64,000 bases of DNA from XYD12-FULL-36-8 sp964391015. GTDB taxonomy: Bacteria; Bacteroidota; Ignavibacteria; Ignavibacteriales; Ignavibacteriaceae. The stretch covers positions 22,015 through 86,014 of the forward strand of contig CAYMKU010000014.1 of the NCBI GenBank assembly GCA_964391015.1. Direction: 5' to 3'. The translations under genes were made by a program, and so were the position numbers. This document shows positions 8,905 through 17,328 of this stretch, in pieces; the stretch's first letter is position 1, and the number at the start of each line of letters is the position of its first letter. The notes under the pieces were generated by a model. That model was not told the origin of the DNA. It saw only the letters and a program-made list of their open reading frames with translations, and did no database searches.

Positions 8905-10515
8905 CTACGCAACTTTATCCATTTCAAAAGTGTAATCATTATGCTCGATGCTAAAAAGAAATTGCGCTTTGGGATTTTTTTCCTTCGCACGTTCAAGTGT
9001 ATATGGAGATTCTGCAATATAAACGAGATTCTTATTTTTATCTAAGAATAAATTGTTCGACCAGAGACTTTTCAAACTTTCAATATCATTTTCATTTTCA
9101 TATTGAACCCAGCATGCTTTATACGAAGGATAATTTATGAATTCACAGCTTGCACCAAATTCATGGAGTAATCTAAACTTGATCACATCAAATTGAAGCT
9201 CGCCTACAACACCAATCACTTTCCTATTCCCTTGATTCTGAGTGAATAATTGTGCCAATCCTTCATCAGTTAAATGGTTAATTCCTTTTTCAAGCTGCTT
9301 GGATTTGAACGGATCAGTATTTCGAAGTTCACGGAAAATTTCCGGGGAAAAACTTGGAATTCCTTTGAACATGAAATCATCACCTTCCGTTAGAGTATCA
9401 CCAATCTTAAATGTTCCAGAATCATAAAGTCCTATTACATCGCCTGCATAAGCATCATCAACAATGCTTTTGGTCTTTCCCATAAAAGTTGCCGGACTTG
9501 AAAACTTAAGATTCCGTTTAAGACGAACATGACGATAAAACTTGTTGCGTTCAAATTTACCTGAGCAAACACGCAGGAATGCAATTCTATCACGATGCTT
9601 TGGATCTATATTCGCATGAATCTTAAAAACAAATCCGCTAAAGTGCTTATTATCCGGCTTAATTAATCCATTGGTAGTTTCACGCGATACAGGGGATGGA
9701 GCAATATCAATGAAGGTATCAAGCAGTTCTTTAACACCAAAATTATTCAGTGCACTACCGAAAAATACAGGAGCTTGATTTCCGTGTCTATATTTTTCAA
9801 TATTAAACTCACCATAAACACCCTTTACAAGATCAATATCATGCTTTAACTTGGCAGCCGCATCACCAAACATTTCGTGGAGTTCCGGATCATCAATTGA
9901 GTTAAACACTTTTACATCTTCGGCCACAACTTGTTTGTTTGATTGGAAAAACGCAAAACTGTTTTTATAGATATTATAAACTCCCCTGAAAGAAATTCCC
10001 ATTCCTAATGGCCAGCTTAATGGACGAACATGAATATTTAATTTCTGCTCAAGCTCATCGAGAAGCTCAATCGGCTCCTTCCCTTCCCTATCTAACTTAT
10101 TGATGAAAACAATTACCGGTGTATTTCGCATTCTGCAAACCTGCATAAGCTTTTCGGTCTGTTCCTCAACACCTTTAACACTGTCAATTACAAGAATTAC
10201 ACTATCAACTGCGGTTAAAGTGCGATAGGTATCTTCAGCAAAATCTTTGTGACCGGGAGTATCTAAAAGATTTATTATAGCGTCTTTATAATCAAATGAA
10301 AGCACGGAGGTAGCAACTGATATTCCTCTCTGCTTTTCAATCTCCAAGAAATCCGATGCCGCAGTTTTTCTTATTTTATTAGATTTAACTGCACCAGCAA
10401 TTTGAATTGCTCCACTATAAAGCAGAAGTTTTTCAGTTAAAGTAGTCTTTCCCGCATCGGGGTGACTTATGATTGCAAACGTTTTACGTTTTTGAATATG
10501 CTTCAGAATACTCAT
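8905..10515 (-). CDS. prfC: Peptide chain release factor 3
   Basis: GTPase that recycles RF1/RF2 from the ribosome after termination. The 536-aa length is typical. The P-loop SHPDAGKTT is at residues 17-25, followed by the RF3/EF-G type switch segment (EKQRGISVATS), DTPGHKDF and the NKLD specificity motif. RF3-type C-terminal domains follow (the LRNTDPFKSKQLEKG region). It is monocistronic, with a 468-nt repeat-rich region upstream. Confidence 0.96.
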   Translation of the reverse strand: MSILKHIQKRKTFAIISHPDAGKTTLTEKLLLYSGAIQIAGAVKSNKIRKTAASDFLEIEKQRGISVATSVLSFDYKDAIINLLDTPGHKDFAEDTYRTLTAVDSVILVIDSVKGVEEQTEKLMQVCRMRNTPVIVFINKLDREGKEPIELLDELEQKLNIHVRPLSWPLGMGISFRGVYNIYKNSFAFFQSNKQVVAEDVKVFNSIDDPELHEMFGDAAAKLKHDIDLVKGVYGEFNIEKYRHGNQAPVFFGSALNNFGVKELLDTFIDIAPSPVSRETTNGLIKPDNKHFSGFVFKIHANIDPKHRDRIAFLRVCSGKFERNKFYRHVRLKRNLKFSSPATFMGKTKSIVDDAYAGDVIGLYDSGTFKIGDTLTEGDDFMFKGIPSFSPEIFRELRNTDPFKSKQLEKGINHLTDEGLAQLFTQNQGNRKVIGVVGELQFDVIKFRLLHEFGASCEFINYPSYKACWVQYENENDIESLKSLWSNNLFLDKNKNLVYIAESPYTLERAKEKNPKAQFLFSIEHNDYTFEMDKVA

Positions 10516-10689
10516 GATAATTCTAAAATCTTTCTTTATTGTTTTGATAAAAATGGGTGAAATGAGAATAGCTGCTTATTCCCGAACCGAGGCAGTATCT
10601 AATGTAGTGTGAAATTCATGTTTTAAATATAGCGATGAAAAAACTTAAACTGAAATAATTTATCAGGGTTTCATATCTGTCCAAAATAA

Positions 10690-10733
10690 GTTGAACTCAC
10701 TCTAGTCTCTCTCTTAAAAAGAGAGAGACTTAT
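10690..10733. repeat. REP-like element, copy A
   Basis: A perfect 12-bp inverted repeat (AGTCTCTCTCTT at 10704-10715 and its complement at 10719-10730, 3-nt loop) is preceded by TTGAACTC. A second member with the same flanks but a changed stem sequence lies at 22183-22226. Confidence 0.75.
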
Positions 10734-10799
10734 CACCAATGAAACGACTTATGATTATGGTCTGACAGAATATTAACATTAAGACATAAATTTAATAAG

Positions 10800-10836
10800 C
10801 CCTTCTCTTATTAAGAGAAGGGTTGGGATGAGTTCC
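10800..10836. repeat. REP-like hairpin CCCTTCTCTTA
   Basis: Perfect 11-bp arms CCCTTCTCTTA and TAAGAGAAGGG are followed by TTGGGATGAG. It is a separate small palindromic repeat type, 67 nt from copy A of the other family. Confidence 0.65.
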
Positions 10837-10928
10837 ATGATTCTCTAAAAATATAGGAATAGATTAATTATTTCTAATAATTTATTATTTGCAAATTTAT
10901 TTTGGACACTACTGAAGCGTTATATAGA

Positions 10929-10963
10929 TAAAAGGAGAAGCTTCCCCAGGTGAGGAAGCTTTT
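10929..10963 (-). terminator. Terminator hairpin of the DUF6266-like gene
   Basis: AAGCTTCC (10938-10945) pairs with GGAAGCTT (10954-10961) across an 8-nt loop. Read on the minus strand the stem is followed by CTCC and TTTT, and it lies 22 nt after the stop codon. A short T-run is present on the plus side too, so it may work both ways. Confidence 0.6.
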
Positions 10964-10983
10964 GGAAGATGTGTTTCTGAGAG

Positions 10984-11673
10984 TTAGGTTTCTTTAGAAT
11001 GAGTTGATGAGTACTGGATTACCTTTCCCTCAGAGTTTTTGGAAGCCACTGCAAATAATAAAACTGAGTTTTGGTATTTAGCAGCGATGTTCTCCTGAAT
11101 TACATTCAGCGCAATGTTCACTTCGAATGTTTGATTGAATACATAGTTTGGAATTTCATCATTCAAAGTGATTATTTGAAATTTAGGATCTGCTGGATTA
11201 AGCGGATTGAAATAACACACCGGCCCATTAGCCGAGAGATTAACTTCTTCCGGTGTAAAGACAGAAGCATCTGTCAGCTTTTGCAGCTCCACAGAAACAT
11301 TATCTGCGAGAACTGAAGAGGATTGCACCAGCAATGGAAAAGCACCAGTCAGAGGCGTTAGAATATTGTAAACAGTAGGTCTATCCACTGCAGAGTAAGC
11401 AAAGTTACTTTTGACGACTGTATTGAAAATTGAAAGAGGTACTTGCCGAAAACTCTTCCAAATATCTTTGAGGGCTGCAAGCGAAATTACTTTTGCTGAT
11501 AATTTTCCTGTTACAGCAAATTTTGATCTAGTAGCAATGAGTGCAGGAACATTGCTGGCATTAAAGCTCGATGGACGAGCTGCTAAAACGGTGTGACCGT
11601 TTACTGTCCTTGCGGAAAGGTTGCCAAGCTTACCACTAAGATTACCGATTACATTTGATTTTACTATAGCCAT
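10984..11673 (-). CDS. DUF6266-like protein of unknown function
   Basis: I place the start at the ATG at 11673 (229 aa) because AGGAG lies 6 nt upstream and the protein then begins MAIVKSNVIGNLSGKLGN. The frame stays open for 34 more codons upstream, but that part looks non-coding. The N-terminus, with its NGHTVLAARP and RSKFAV stretches, resembles the DUF6266-type small beta proteins known from Bacteroidota genomes and their phages; the match is from memory and no enzymatic motif is visible. No signal peptide. It is a single gene with its own terminator in a repeat-rich region, and could be a phage or element relic. Confidence 0.55.
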   Translation of the reverse strand: MAIVKSNVIGNLSGKLGNLSARTVNGHTVLAARPSSFNASNVPALIATRSKFAVTGKLSAKVISLAALKDIWKSFRQVPLSIFNTVVKSNFAYSAVDRPTVYNILTPLTGAFPLLVQSSSVLADNVSVELQKLTDASVFTPEEVNLSANGPVCYFNPLNPADPKFQIITLNDEIPNYVFNQTFEVNIALNVIQENIAAKYQNSVLLFAVASKNSEGKVIQYSSTHSKET

Positions 11674-11828
11674 TTTTTTCTCCTTTCTTGTTGTTATTAA
11701 AATAGCTGGTGCAATTTTACAACAACATTCGCGCGTAATCACTGTAGGAATGGGACAGTAAAAGAAAGGAAACAAAGAGTAAGAGAAAGAGTAAGGCGAG
11801 AGGTGAAAAGTGAGAAGCTAGAGACAGA

Positions 11829-11855
11829 GATGCTTCGACAAGCTCAGCATGACAA
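11829..11855. repeat. Interspersed repeat TGCTTCGACA, copy 1
   Basis: The core TGCTTCGACAAGCTCAGCA is followed by TGACA. Near-identical cores occur at 12589 and 24424 in the same orientation, each next to GTGAAACG- or GTGAAAAG-type purine tracts. Its reverse-frame translation gives the C-H-A-E-P-V-E-A-S string often seen in spurious proteins of this group. Confidence 0.75.
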
Positions 11856-11939
11856 GGAAAAACGAAAACGTGAAACGTGAGAGGTTAACAAGACTAATTT
11901 GGACAGTTAAGTCACACTTATTAATACAGCAAAGGCAGA

Positions 11940-12027
11940 ATAGGTTTCATATAGGTTTTGGATAGGTGTTGGTCAGGTGCTTGGCAAGTGCTTGTTATGT
12001 GCTTGTTAGGAACTTGGCAGAGGTTAG
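11940..12027. repeat. 11-bp tandem repeat, eight degenerate units
   Basis: Eight consecutive 11-nt units run without gaps: ataggtttcat, ataggttttgg, ataggtgttgg, tcaggtgcttg, gcaagtgcttg, ttatgtgcttg, ttaggaacttg, gcagaggttag. The period is close to one helical turn. No open frame spans it. Confidence 0.7.
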
Positions 12028-12065
12028 GTGAAAAGCGAGAAGTGAAAAGGAAATAAGCCAGAATG

Positions 12066-12179
12066 CCCTCATCCCGAAATGATCCCGAAACGGAGTTCGG
12101 GACAGGATTTGGGACAGGCTCTTAATCCTCTCCCACCTGTGGCAGTAGATTCGTTTGGTGGCAGGCCAGAGGGAGAGGA
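12066..12179. repeat. Composite palindromic repeat element
   Basis: It contains TCCCGAA paired with TTCGGGA (12084-12103) and CCTCTCCC paired with GGGAGAGG (12128-12135 and 12172-12179). A likely decayed relative of its first half is at 25566-25590 (GCCCTCACC, then AATCCTCTCCCC). Confidence 0.55.
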
Positions 12180-12215
12180 AAGATGTAATATGTGAAAGAT
12201 TAAAAATTTGTAAGG

Positions 12216-12479
12216 TTATAAAGTTTGGAAAGTTGAAAGGAAGGATTTTTTAAATCGTGGACGGAAAACAATTGTGTGAATTGCATCGTAGGAGAGATGA
12301 TATTTTTCTGATAGATCGAATATTGCGTCCAATTGAGACCGAATTTTGCGAAGCTGCTTGTATTCTTCTTTGATGATATAGTTACGCAAAGCGATTTCAT
12401 CTATCAAACCGAATGAATGAATTGTCTTGAATACCGGGTGCGTAATTAGCTGCTCAATATTTAGATTTTGATTTTCCAT
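12216..12479 (-). CDS. Small protein with HTH-like C-terminal part
   Basis: I choose the ATG at 12479 (87 aa, MENQNLNIEQ). The longer open frame upstream translates the interspersed repeat at 12589 and is not likely real. Residues 24-45 form a charged helix. Residues 53-74 (IFDLSEKYHLSYDAIHTIVF) have the spacing of a helix-turn-helix, so DNA binding is possible. No clear ribosome binding site is visible. I do not recognise a named family. Confidence 0.4.
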   Translation of the reverse strand: MENQNLNIEQLITHPVFKTIHSFGLIDEIALRNYIIKEEYKQLRKIRSQLDAIFDLSEKYHLSYDAIHTIVFRPRFKKSFLSTFQTL

Positions 12480-12588
12480 TGGTGAAAATATAGCAGGATA
12501 ATTGTATTCGGGCAACGCTCGATGTTTATGATTTGTTTTCTTTTGTTTGCTCAGTGCAGGAGAAATGGGGCGAAAGCGTGAAACGTGA

Positions 12589-12616
12589 GATGCTTCGACA
12601 GGCTCAGCATGACAAA
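12589..12616. repeat. Interspersed repeat TGCTTCGACA, copy 2
   Basis: The core TGCTTCGACAGGCTCAGCA is followed by TGACAAAGA. GTGAAACGTGAGA lies just before and GTGAAAAGCGAGAGGTA just after. A degraded GGCATGGAATGG hairpin element follows at 12657, so the unit looks composite. Confidence 0.75.
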
Positions 12617-12700
12617 GACGTGAAAAGCGAGAGGTAATAGCCAAGAAGGGTAACCTGGCATGGAATGGTTCAGGATAGAATGAAGTATGTAGAAATGCTT

Positions 12701-13360
12701 TTAGAAAATTTTATCTAACAGTTCGGGTGTGTTGTTTTCTGGATCATTGACAAGCTTTGAAATAGGATAAAACATAATATCATTACTTTTAATTACTTCT
12801 TGTTGTAGATGCTCTATTTCAATTTCATTTAACAACCATGCCTTTGCTACTTCTGAATTCAACATCACCGGCATTCGATCATGAATATCAGCAAGGGATT
12901 TAATTGCACCAGTTGTTATGATGGTAAATGAGGGAATGACAACACCATCTGGATCTATCCACTCAGTCCATAATCCAGCATAGAGGAAAAGAGATTCATC
13001 TTTTAAACAGATACGATATGGCTGCTTATTGCGTGAGTCTCTCTCTTTCCATTCATAATATCCATTTGTTATCACCAAGCAACGTTTTTTATCTACTAAA
13101 TTTTTGTAGGATACTTTTTCACGCAAAGTTTCAATTTTTGCGTTAAACATCCTATAATTAATTTTATTATAGCTTGCCCAATGGGGAATTAAACCCCACT
13201 TAAAATATTGAACTTCATCGGGTTTTGAGTTTGAAATCAATGGAAGCTGCTGAGAAGGATAAGCATTATAATTAACCTTATAAATCTTTTTATCGATCCG
13301 TACATTTAAGATTTTTTCAATCTCTTTTGCTTCTTTAGGCGTTTGATATCTACCGCACAT
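12701..13360 (-). CDS. yedK: SOS response-associated peptidase, YedK/HMCES family
   Basis: Protein of 219 aa that by family knowledge forms a covalent crosslink with abasic sites in single-stranded DNA to protect them. The catalytic Cys is exposed at position 2 (MCGRYQTP). Other family residues are visible: N73 (FNAKIET), E103 (NGYYEWK) and H160 (IHDRMPV). It begins 6 nt after the umuC stop on the same strand, so it is probably the third gene of the umuD-umuC operon and shares its promoter and operator. Confidence 0.93.
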   Translation of the reverse strand: MCGRYQTPKEAKEIEKILNVRIDKKIYKVNYNAYPSQQLPLISNSKPDEVQYFKWGLIPHWASYNKINYRMFNAKIETLREKVSYKNLVDKKRCLVITNGYYEWKERDSRNKQPYRICLKDESLFLYAGLWTEWIDPDGVVIPSFTIITTGAIKSLADIHDRMPVMLNSEVAKAWLLNEIEIEHLQQEVIKSNDIMFYPISKLVNDPENNTPELLDKIF

Positions 13361-13366
13361 TTTCTG

Positions 13367-14629
13367 TTAAATATTTATTGTAAGTAAATCGTCCCAACGA
13401 GTTGTATAGCGTGGTGAAAGCATTTCTTGTCGAAGCTTCCACTTTTTATGGTTATAACCTTGAGATGCACAACGAATAAAGTTATTTCCCATTTTCTCAT
13501 TGATTGAATCAACCGCTTTCATAACCGAATTTATCTTAGGATTATCTTGCTGATAAAAAAGATTAGATTGAATATTTTTTGACGGGACTATTCCCGATAC
13601 TATAACACCAGATTTCTTATAATTAAATCCGGGACGATAAATTTTATTTAAACAGTGCAATGCAAACTTAATTAACGAAAATGAATCGTTCAAAGGTTCG
13701 GGAAGTTTCACTGTAACGGAGTTGTGATATTGATTATCATGTTCACGAAACTTATTTGTTTGGATGAATACAAGCATCATATTTGCACAGCTATTCTGCT
13801 TCCTTAGTTTCATTGCACAGCTTGCCGCATAATTTGAAACTGACTGCTCAAGAGTTTGCAGATCAGTAACTAATTGACCGAATGACCTTGACGTACAAAT
13901 ATTTTGCTTAGCAGGTTGTTCAAGCTCCAAATCCGAACATGGCTCGCCGCGAAGTTCCTTTACCATTTTCAAGCCAGCCACCGTTAGGTATCGAAGAATC
14001 CATTTGTCATTCATTTTTATAAGATTAAGTGCGGTATTTATTCCAAATCTGTGAAGTAATTTACTGTATTGCCTTCCGATGCCCCAAATTTCCTCTATTG
14101 GAAAATCTTTCAATGCCTCGTTAATTTCATTATCTTGTATCGCAAAGACACCTCCGTTATTTTTCAAATGCTTTGCAATGTGGTTGGCTGCCTTGCTTAA
14201 AGTTTTTGTTTGAGCAATACCGATACTAACTGGAATTCCAGTCCATTGTTTTACTGTCTGTTTAATTTTATAACCAAATTCAAGGTAATCATGATTTTGG
14301 TATCTACTCAAATCGAGGAAAGCTTCATCAATTGAGTAAACTTCAAGCTCTGGTACAAACTCTGCGAGCATTTTCATTACACGATGAGACATGTTGGCGT
14401 ATAAAGCATAATTTGAACTATAAACATAAACGCTGTGCTTTTTAATAATCTCTTCGATTTCAAAAACGGGAACGGCCATTTTAATTCCAAGCTTTTTCGC
14501 CTCTTGTGAGCGGGATACTACGCAACCGTCATTATTGGAAAGAACAACAACAGGCTTTCCCTTAAGATGGGGAGCGAAAACACGTTCGCAGGAAACGTAG
14601 AAATTATTGCAATCTACGAGGGCGTACAT
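13367..14629 (-). CDS. umuC: DNA polymerase V catalytic subunit UmuC
   Basis: Y-family translesion polymerase of 420 aa. The catalytic acidic residues are present: D6 (LVDCNNFY) and D101-E102 (YSIDEAFLDLS). The usual finger region (SNNDGCVVSRS) and a helix-hairpin-helix segment (IWGIGRQ) follow. The start overlaps the end of umuD by 26 nt, implying translational coupling. Expression is likely SOS-inducible through the palindrome upstream of umuD. Confidence 0.95.
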   Translation of the reverse strand: MYALVDCNNFYVSCERVFAPHLKGKPVVVLSNNDGCVVSRSQEAKKLGIKMAVPVFEIEEIIKKHSVYVYSSNYALYANMSHRVMKMLAEFVPELEVYSIDEAFLDLSRYQNHDYLEFGYKIKQTVKQWTGIPVSIGIAQTKTLSKAANHIAKHLKNNGGVFAIQDNEINEALKDFPIEEIWGIGRQYSKLLHRFGINTALNLIKMNDKWILRYLTVAGLKMVKELRGEPCSDLELEQPAKQNICTSRSFGQLVTDLQTLEQSVSNYAASCAMKLRKQNSCANMMLVFIQTNKFREHDNQYHNSVTVKLPEPLNDSFSLIKFALHCLNKIYRPGFNYKKSGVIVSGIVPSKNIQSNLFYQQDNPKINSVMKAVDSINEKMGNNFIRCASQGYNHKKWKLRQEMLSPRYTTRWDDLLTINI

Positions 14630-15080
14630 ATTGAGCTTTGTGAATGATATATGTTACAACGCCGAAGGAATCAATCTGAGTATCATCAGAAATAATGATC
14701 GGTTTGTATTCATTATTTGCAGGTGCTAAAAGAATATGGTCTGTTTCCTTCCAAAATTGTTTCACAGTAAATTCTGAATTGACTGCACAAACTATGATTG
14801 AACCATCTGTAGGTTCGATAGCACGATCAACAATAAGAATATCACCATCGTCAATATTTGCATCCTTCATTGAATAACCCTTAACACGGATATAATATGT
14901 TGCTGCAGGATGCTGAATAAGATACTCATTGAGATCAAGTGGTAATTCTATATAATCCCCGGCGGGTGATGGAAATCCGGCATTGACTTCTGTTAAAATA
15001 AATGGAAGTTCTAGTTTGGTGACAGTTTCTGCAGAGAAAAATTCTAAACCCTTTGTCTGTGAAATTTTATTTAGTCCCAT
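14604..15080 (-). CDS. umuD: Error-prone polymerase subunit UmuD (self-cleaving S24 peptidase)
   Basis: Protein of 158 aa that activates UmuC after RecA-stimulated self-cleavage. The cleavage site aligns as A34|G35 (NA before GFPSPAGDYIE). The catalytic pair is S70 (KGYSMKD) and K107 (EFTVKQF). No HTH domain is present, so it is UmuD and not LexA. It is the first gene of the umuD-umuC-yedK operon. A perfect 22-bp palindrome lies 28-49 nt upstream of the start. Confidence 0.94.
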   Translation of the reverse strand: MGLNKISQTKGLEFFSAETVTKLELPFILTEVNAGFPSPAGDYIELPLDLNEYLIQHPAATYYIRVKGYSMKDANIDDGDILIVDRAIEPTDGSIIVCAVNSEFTVKQFWKETDHILLAPANNEYKPIIISDDTQIDSFGVVTYIIHKAQYVRPRRLQ

Positions 15081-15107
15081 AATTTGTTTAAGATTGTTAA
15101 TAGTATA

Positions 15108-15129
15108 ATACCATACATTTGTATGGTAT
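15108..15129 (-). promoter_or_regulatory. 22-bp perfect palindrome, probable operator of the umuDC operon
   Basis: Half-sites ATACCATACA and TGTATGGTAT flank a TT centre without mismatch. On the minus strand a TATACT-like -10 sequence directly follows, so a repressor bound here would block transcription. A LexA-like or other SOS repressor is the obvious candidate, but none is encoded in the window. Confidence 0.7.
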
Positions 15130-15237
15130 AAATTAAAACAAGTTATTAGTTAAGTCAAGAAAAATTAGCAGGGAAAAGATGAATTTTTGTGAAGTGAAAG
15201 GTAATGACACGCAGAGGACAATATAAATTTTTATTTT

Positions 15238-15266
15238 GGCATGGAATCGACCATGCCAGCCATGAA
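15238..15266. repeat. Hairpin repeat GGCATGG, copy with perfect stem
   Basis: GGCATGG pairs with CCATGCC across a 6-nt loop and is followed by AGCCATGAA. A relative at 24506-24533 (GGTATGG, then CATGCCAGCCATGAA) and a worn one at 12657 share the layout. Confidence 0.6.
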
Positions 15267-15332
15267 ATAGTTACACACCTGAGGAAAACGGTAATTAGAA
15301 AAAGTGATCAGTTCAGATACTAGCTTAGCGTA

Positions 15333-16466
15333 TTAATTTTTATTTTTATCTTTATAAAATTTTTCTCGCACACCAGAATAAAACTTTCTAAAACTAGAAT
15401 GTAGCGCATCATCAATAGAAGAATTGTAATCATAAAAATATATATGAGGGTATAACATATAATCGCTTAGAGTTTTTTGCCAAGCATCATTATCCCCGAC
15501 AAGACGATAAAGGGATTCGGATATAAATAATGCATAGTGGGCAAAAAGAATATAATTATTATTCGTCCAGTTTGTTGAATCAAATGAGTAGGTTGTATCA
15601 ATCAGTTGCGGATTACTTTCGACACGTAATGTATAATCCCTGTATAATTCAATAGCTTTTATTTCGCGCTGCAAATTCGTATTGTATTTGTAATAGCAGT
15701 AACCAGCAATACCAACCATAATGAAAATAACTAAAGAAATTAGTGGAACATTATCCAGGAACTTATTATAGTTACTTTTTTCAAGTTTGAAATGAACAAT
15801 ATCGGTAGTTGTTATATTCGCCATATTTTTTGATTCCGGAGCATTATTAGCTGTTGTTTGATTTTTTAAAGTTTCAAGTAAAGGTAGAATAATTTCTTGC
15901 TCAAATTCCCAATAATTTCTTTGCCATTGATATTTTAATCGGAAATTTACAATGCTAAATGTTGCTAAAATGGAAAGAAAAAAAAGGACACCATTCGAAA
16001 TAAGGTGGAAAGAGTTACCTTGATTGCAATAAATAAAAACTGTTATTGGTATCCCTATGGTTGTTATTAGGATAAAATTACCACTAAGGTGATACAGTCC
16101 ACTTTGTAATTCAGTCTTAGTTTTAGATTTTAAATTCGAATTTTCGTACCATTCATAGTATATATGTTCATTTTCTCTTTCGTTGTCTTTGGGATAGAGT
16201 TGCTGATGATTTTTAGCCATTAAATTTGTAGGTAATTTATCAATAAGGTTTTTGAAAGCACGACAAAAATCAAGGGTGTATATAAGTGTGCCGATTAACA
16301 GAGAAAAAACGAATATTAATAAAGATTGTATAGACCATTCGAATGACTTTGCATCTTTTAAAAAAGAATCCTTAAATAGTTCATATACAAGATAAACAGT
16401 ATAAAAACCAGGAAGTAGAATACGAAATAATGCATACAAGTTGAATTTAGAAATTAAGTCTGACAT
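15333..16466 (-). CDS. Multi-spanning membrane protein of the R-M/HEPN operon
   Basis: Protein of 377 aa with no family I recognise. Hydrophobic segments lie at about 14-32, 48-70, 130-148, 155-175 and 242-260, giving four to five membrane spans. The C-terminal 115 residues are hydrophilic and could face either side. It starts 16 nt after the HEPN-motif gene, last in a minus-strand operon behind the fused restriction-modification enzyme and its S subunit. By context it may be the membrane component or effector of a defence module (inference). Confidence 0.6.
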   Translation of the reverse strand: MSDLISKFNLYALFRILLPGFYTVYLVYELFKDSFLKDAKSFEWSIQSLLIFVFSLLIGTLIYTLDFCRAFKNLIDKLPTNLMAKNHQQLYPKDNERENEHIYYEWYENSNLKSKTKTELQSGLYHLSGNFILITTIGIPITVFIYCNQGNSFHLISNGVLFFLSILATFSIVNFRLKYQWQRNYWEFEQEIILPLLETLKNQTTANNAPESKNMANITTTDIVHFKLEKSNYNKFLDNVPLISLVIFIMVGIAGYCYYKYNTNLQREIKAIELYRDYTLRVESNPQLIDTTYSFDSTNWTNNNYILFAHYALFISESLYRLVGDNDAWQKTLSDYMLYPHIYFYDYNSSIDDALHSSFRKFYSGVREKFYKDKNKN

Positions 16467-16482
16467 GATATTTCCATGAAAG

Positions 16483-17328
16483 TTAGGTTATAAGAGAATA
16501 TTTAGATAAATATTGATCTAATTCGGATTCTAACAAAGTTTTTGCATTATGATAATCTTGTAGAATTCTATCTGATATTTTACGGTTGTGAGCAACACAA
16601 TTTCTAACTTTTTCTATTGGTTCAAGCTTATCTTTCAAGCTTGCTAGAAAATCTTTATCATCACTATTAGTAATTGGACTACGATTTAGTTCATTAAGAA
16701 AATCTTCATAAGAATTTCTTTCTTTAATGAGATTTATAAAATCATCTATTTTAGAAGGTAATTTGCGATTATTAAGATTGATGTATTGATTAAATAAAAG
16801 ATGAAAAAATTCATTTTCAAATGAGTTCTTCATCTGATCTTCAGTTGGTGGATCCTTAGAAGTTGATTTTGTTATTTCATCACGCAATAATTTAAAGTAA
16901 TTGTCAGAATATTGATGTAAATATATCATAGTGATGATCCTACGGAGTTTCATTTCAATGTAGAATATCTCATGGAAAAACTTTCGGTTTTTTTCAAAAA
17001 GAGATTCATCTTCAAATTTCACGACATGTTCTATAAGTTCGTCTTCTGCGATAATATAACAAAATTCTTCAATAATAATTTCTGTATTTTCAACTTCTTC
17101 AGGAATTTCAACGCTGATACCAAGAATATTTCTTTTAATTTCTTCTGGCGTTGTGGAGATGGTTTCACATTCGCGTAAATAATTTATTTGTATAAGAGAC
17201 CCAATGATTGAACTATCTAATTCAACTAAATTATCAACCATGACTTGAGATAATTTTTCGTTAAGCAATTCTTTTATATCATCCAGAAAATCACCGATCC
17301 TACAAACGATTAATAATTCAAAGGTCAT
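16483..17328 (-). CDS. HEPN-motif protein, candidate ribonuclease
   Basis: Protein of 281 aa, highly acidic in the N-terminal half (residues 73-115) and helical after about 110. The C-terminal stretch KVRNCVAHNRKIS carries R242-N-x3-H247, the R-x4-H signature of HEPN ribonucleases such as the Swt1-like and abortive-infection types. I do not recognise the N-terminal domain. Its ATG overlaps the stop of the specificity-subunit gene (ATGA), so the two are translationally coupled. A stress- or phage-triggered RNase role is inferred from motif and context only; HEPN folds can also be non-catalytic. Confidence 0.6.
   Translation of the reverse strand: MTFELLIVCRIGDFLDDIKELLNEKLSQVMVDNLVELDSSIIGSLIQINYLRECETISTTPEEIKRNILGISVEIPEEVENTEIIIEEFCYIIAEDELIEHVVKFEDESLFEKNRKFFHEIFYIEMKLRRIITMIYLHQYSDNYFKLLRDEITKSTSKDPPTEDQMKNSFENEFFHLLFNQYINLNNRKLPSKIDDFINLIKERNSYEDFLNELNRSPITNSDDKDFLASLKDKLEPIEKVRNCVAHNRKISDRILQDYHNAKTLLESELDQYLSKYSLIT

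Larger units (their letters stand above)
10516..10983. other. Repeat-rich intergenic region
   Basis: This 468-nt stretch between prfC and the DUF6266-like gene holds two REP-like hairpins (10690-10733 and 10800-10836) and a terminator hairpin near 10950. I see no credible gene in it. Confidence 0.6.
11674..12215. other. Repeat cluster with no gene
   Basis: This 542-nt gap holds an interspersed repeat (11829-11855), an 11-bp tandem array (11940-12027), purine-rich GTGAAA-type tracts, and a hairpin element (12066-12179). No credible coding frame was seen. Confidence 0.6.

Noticed and set aside
12480..12644. An N-terminal extension of the 87-aa protein (to 142 aa).
   Set aside because: The added part contains the C-H-A-E-P-V-E-A-S string that comes from the interspersed repeat.
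14604..15080. The umuD-like gene as lexA.
   Set aside because: The product has the S24 peptidase part but no N-terminal winged-helix DNA-binding domain, and it overlaps umuC.
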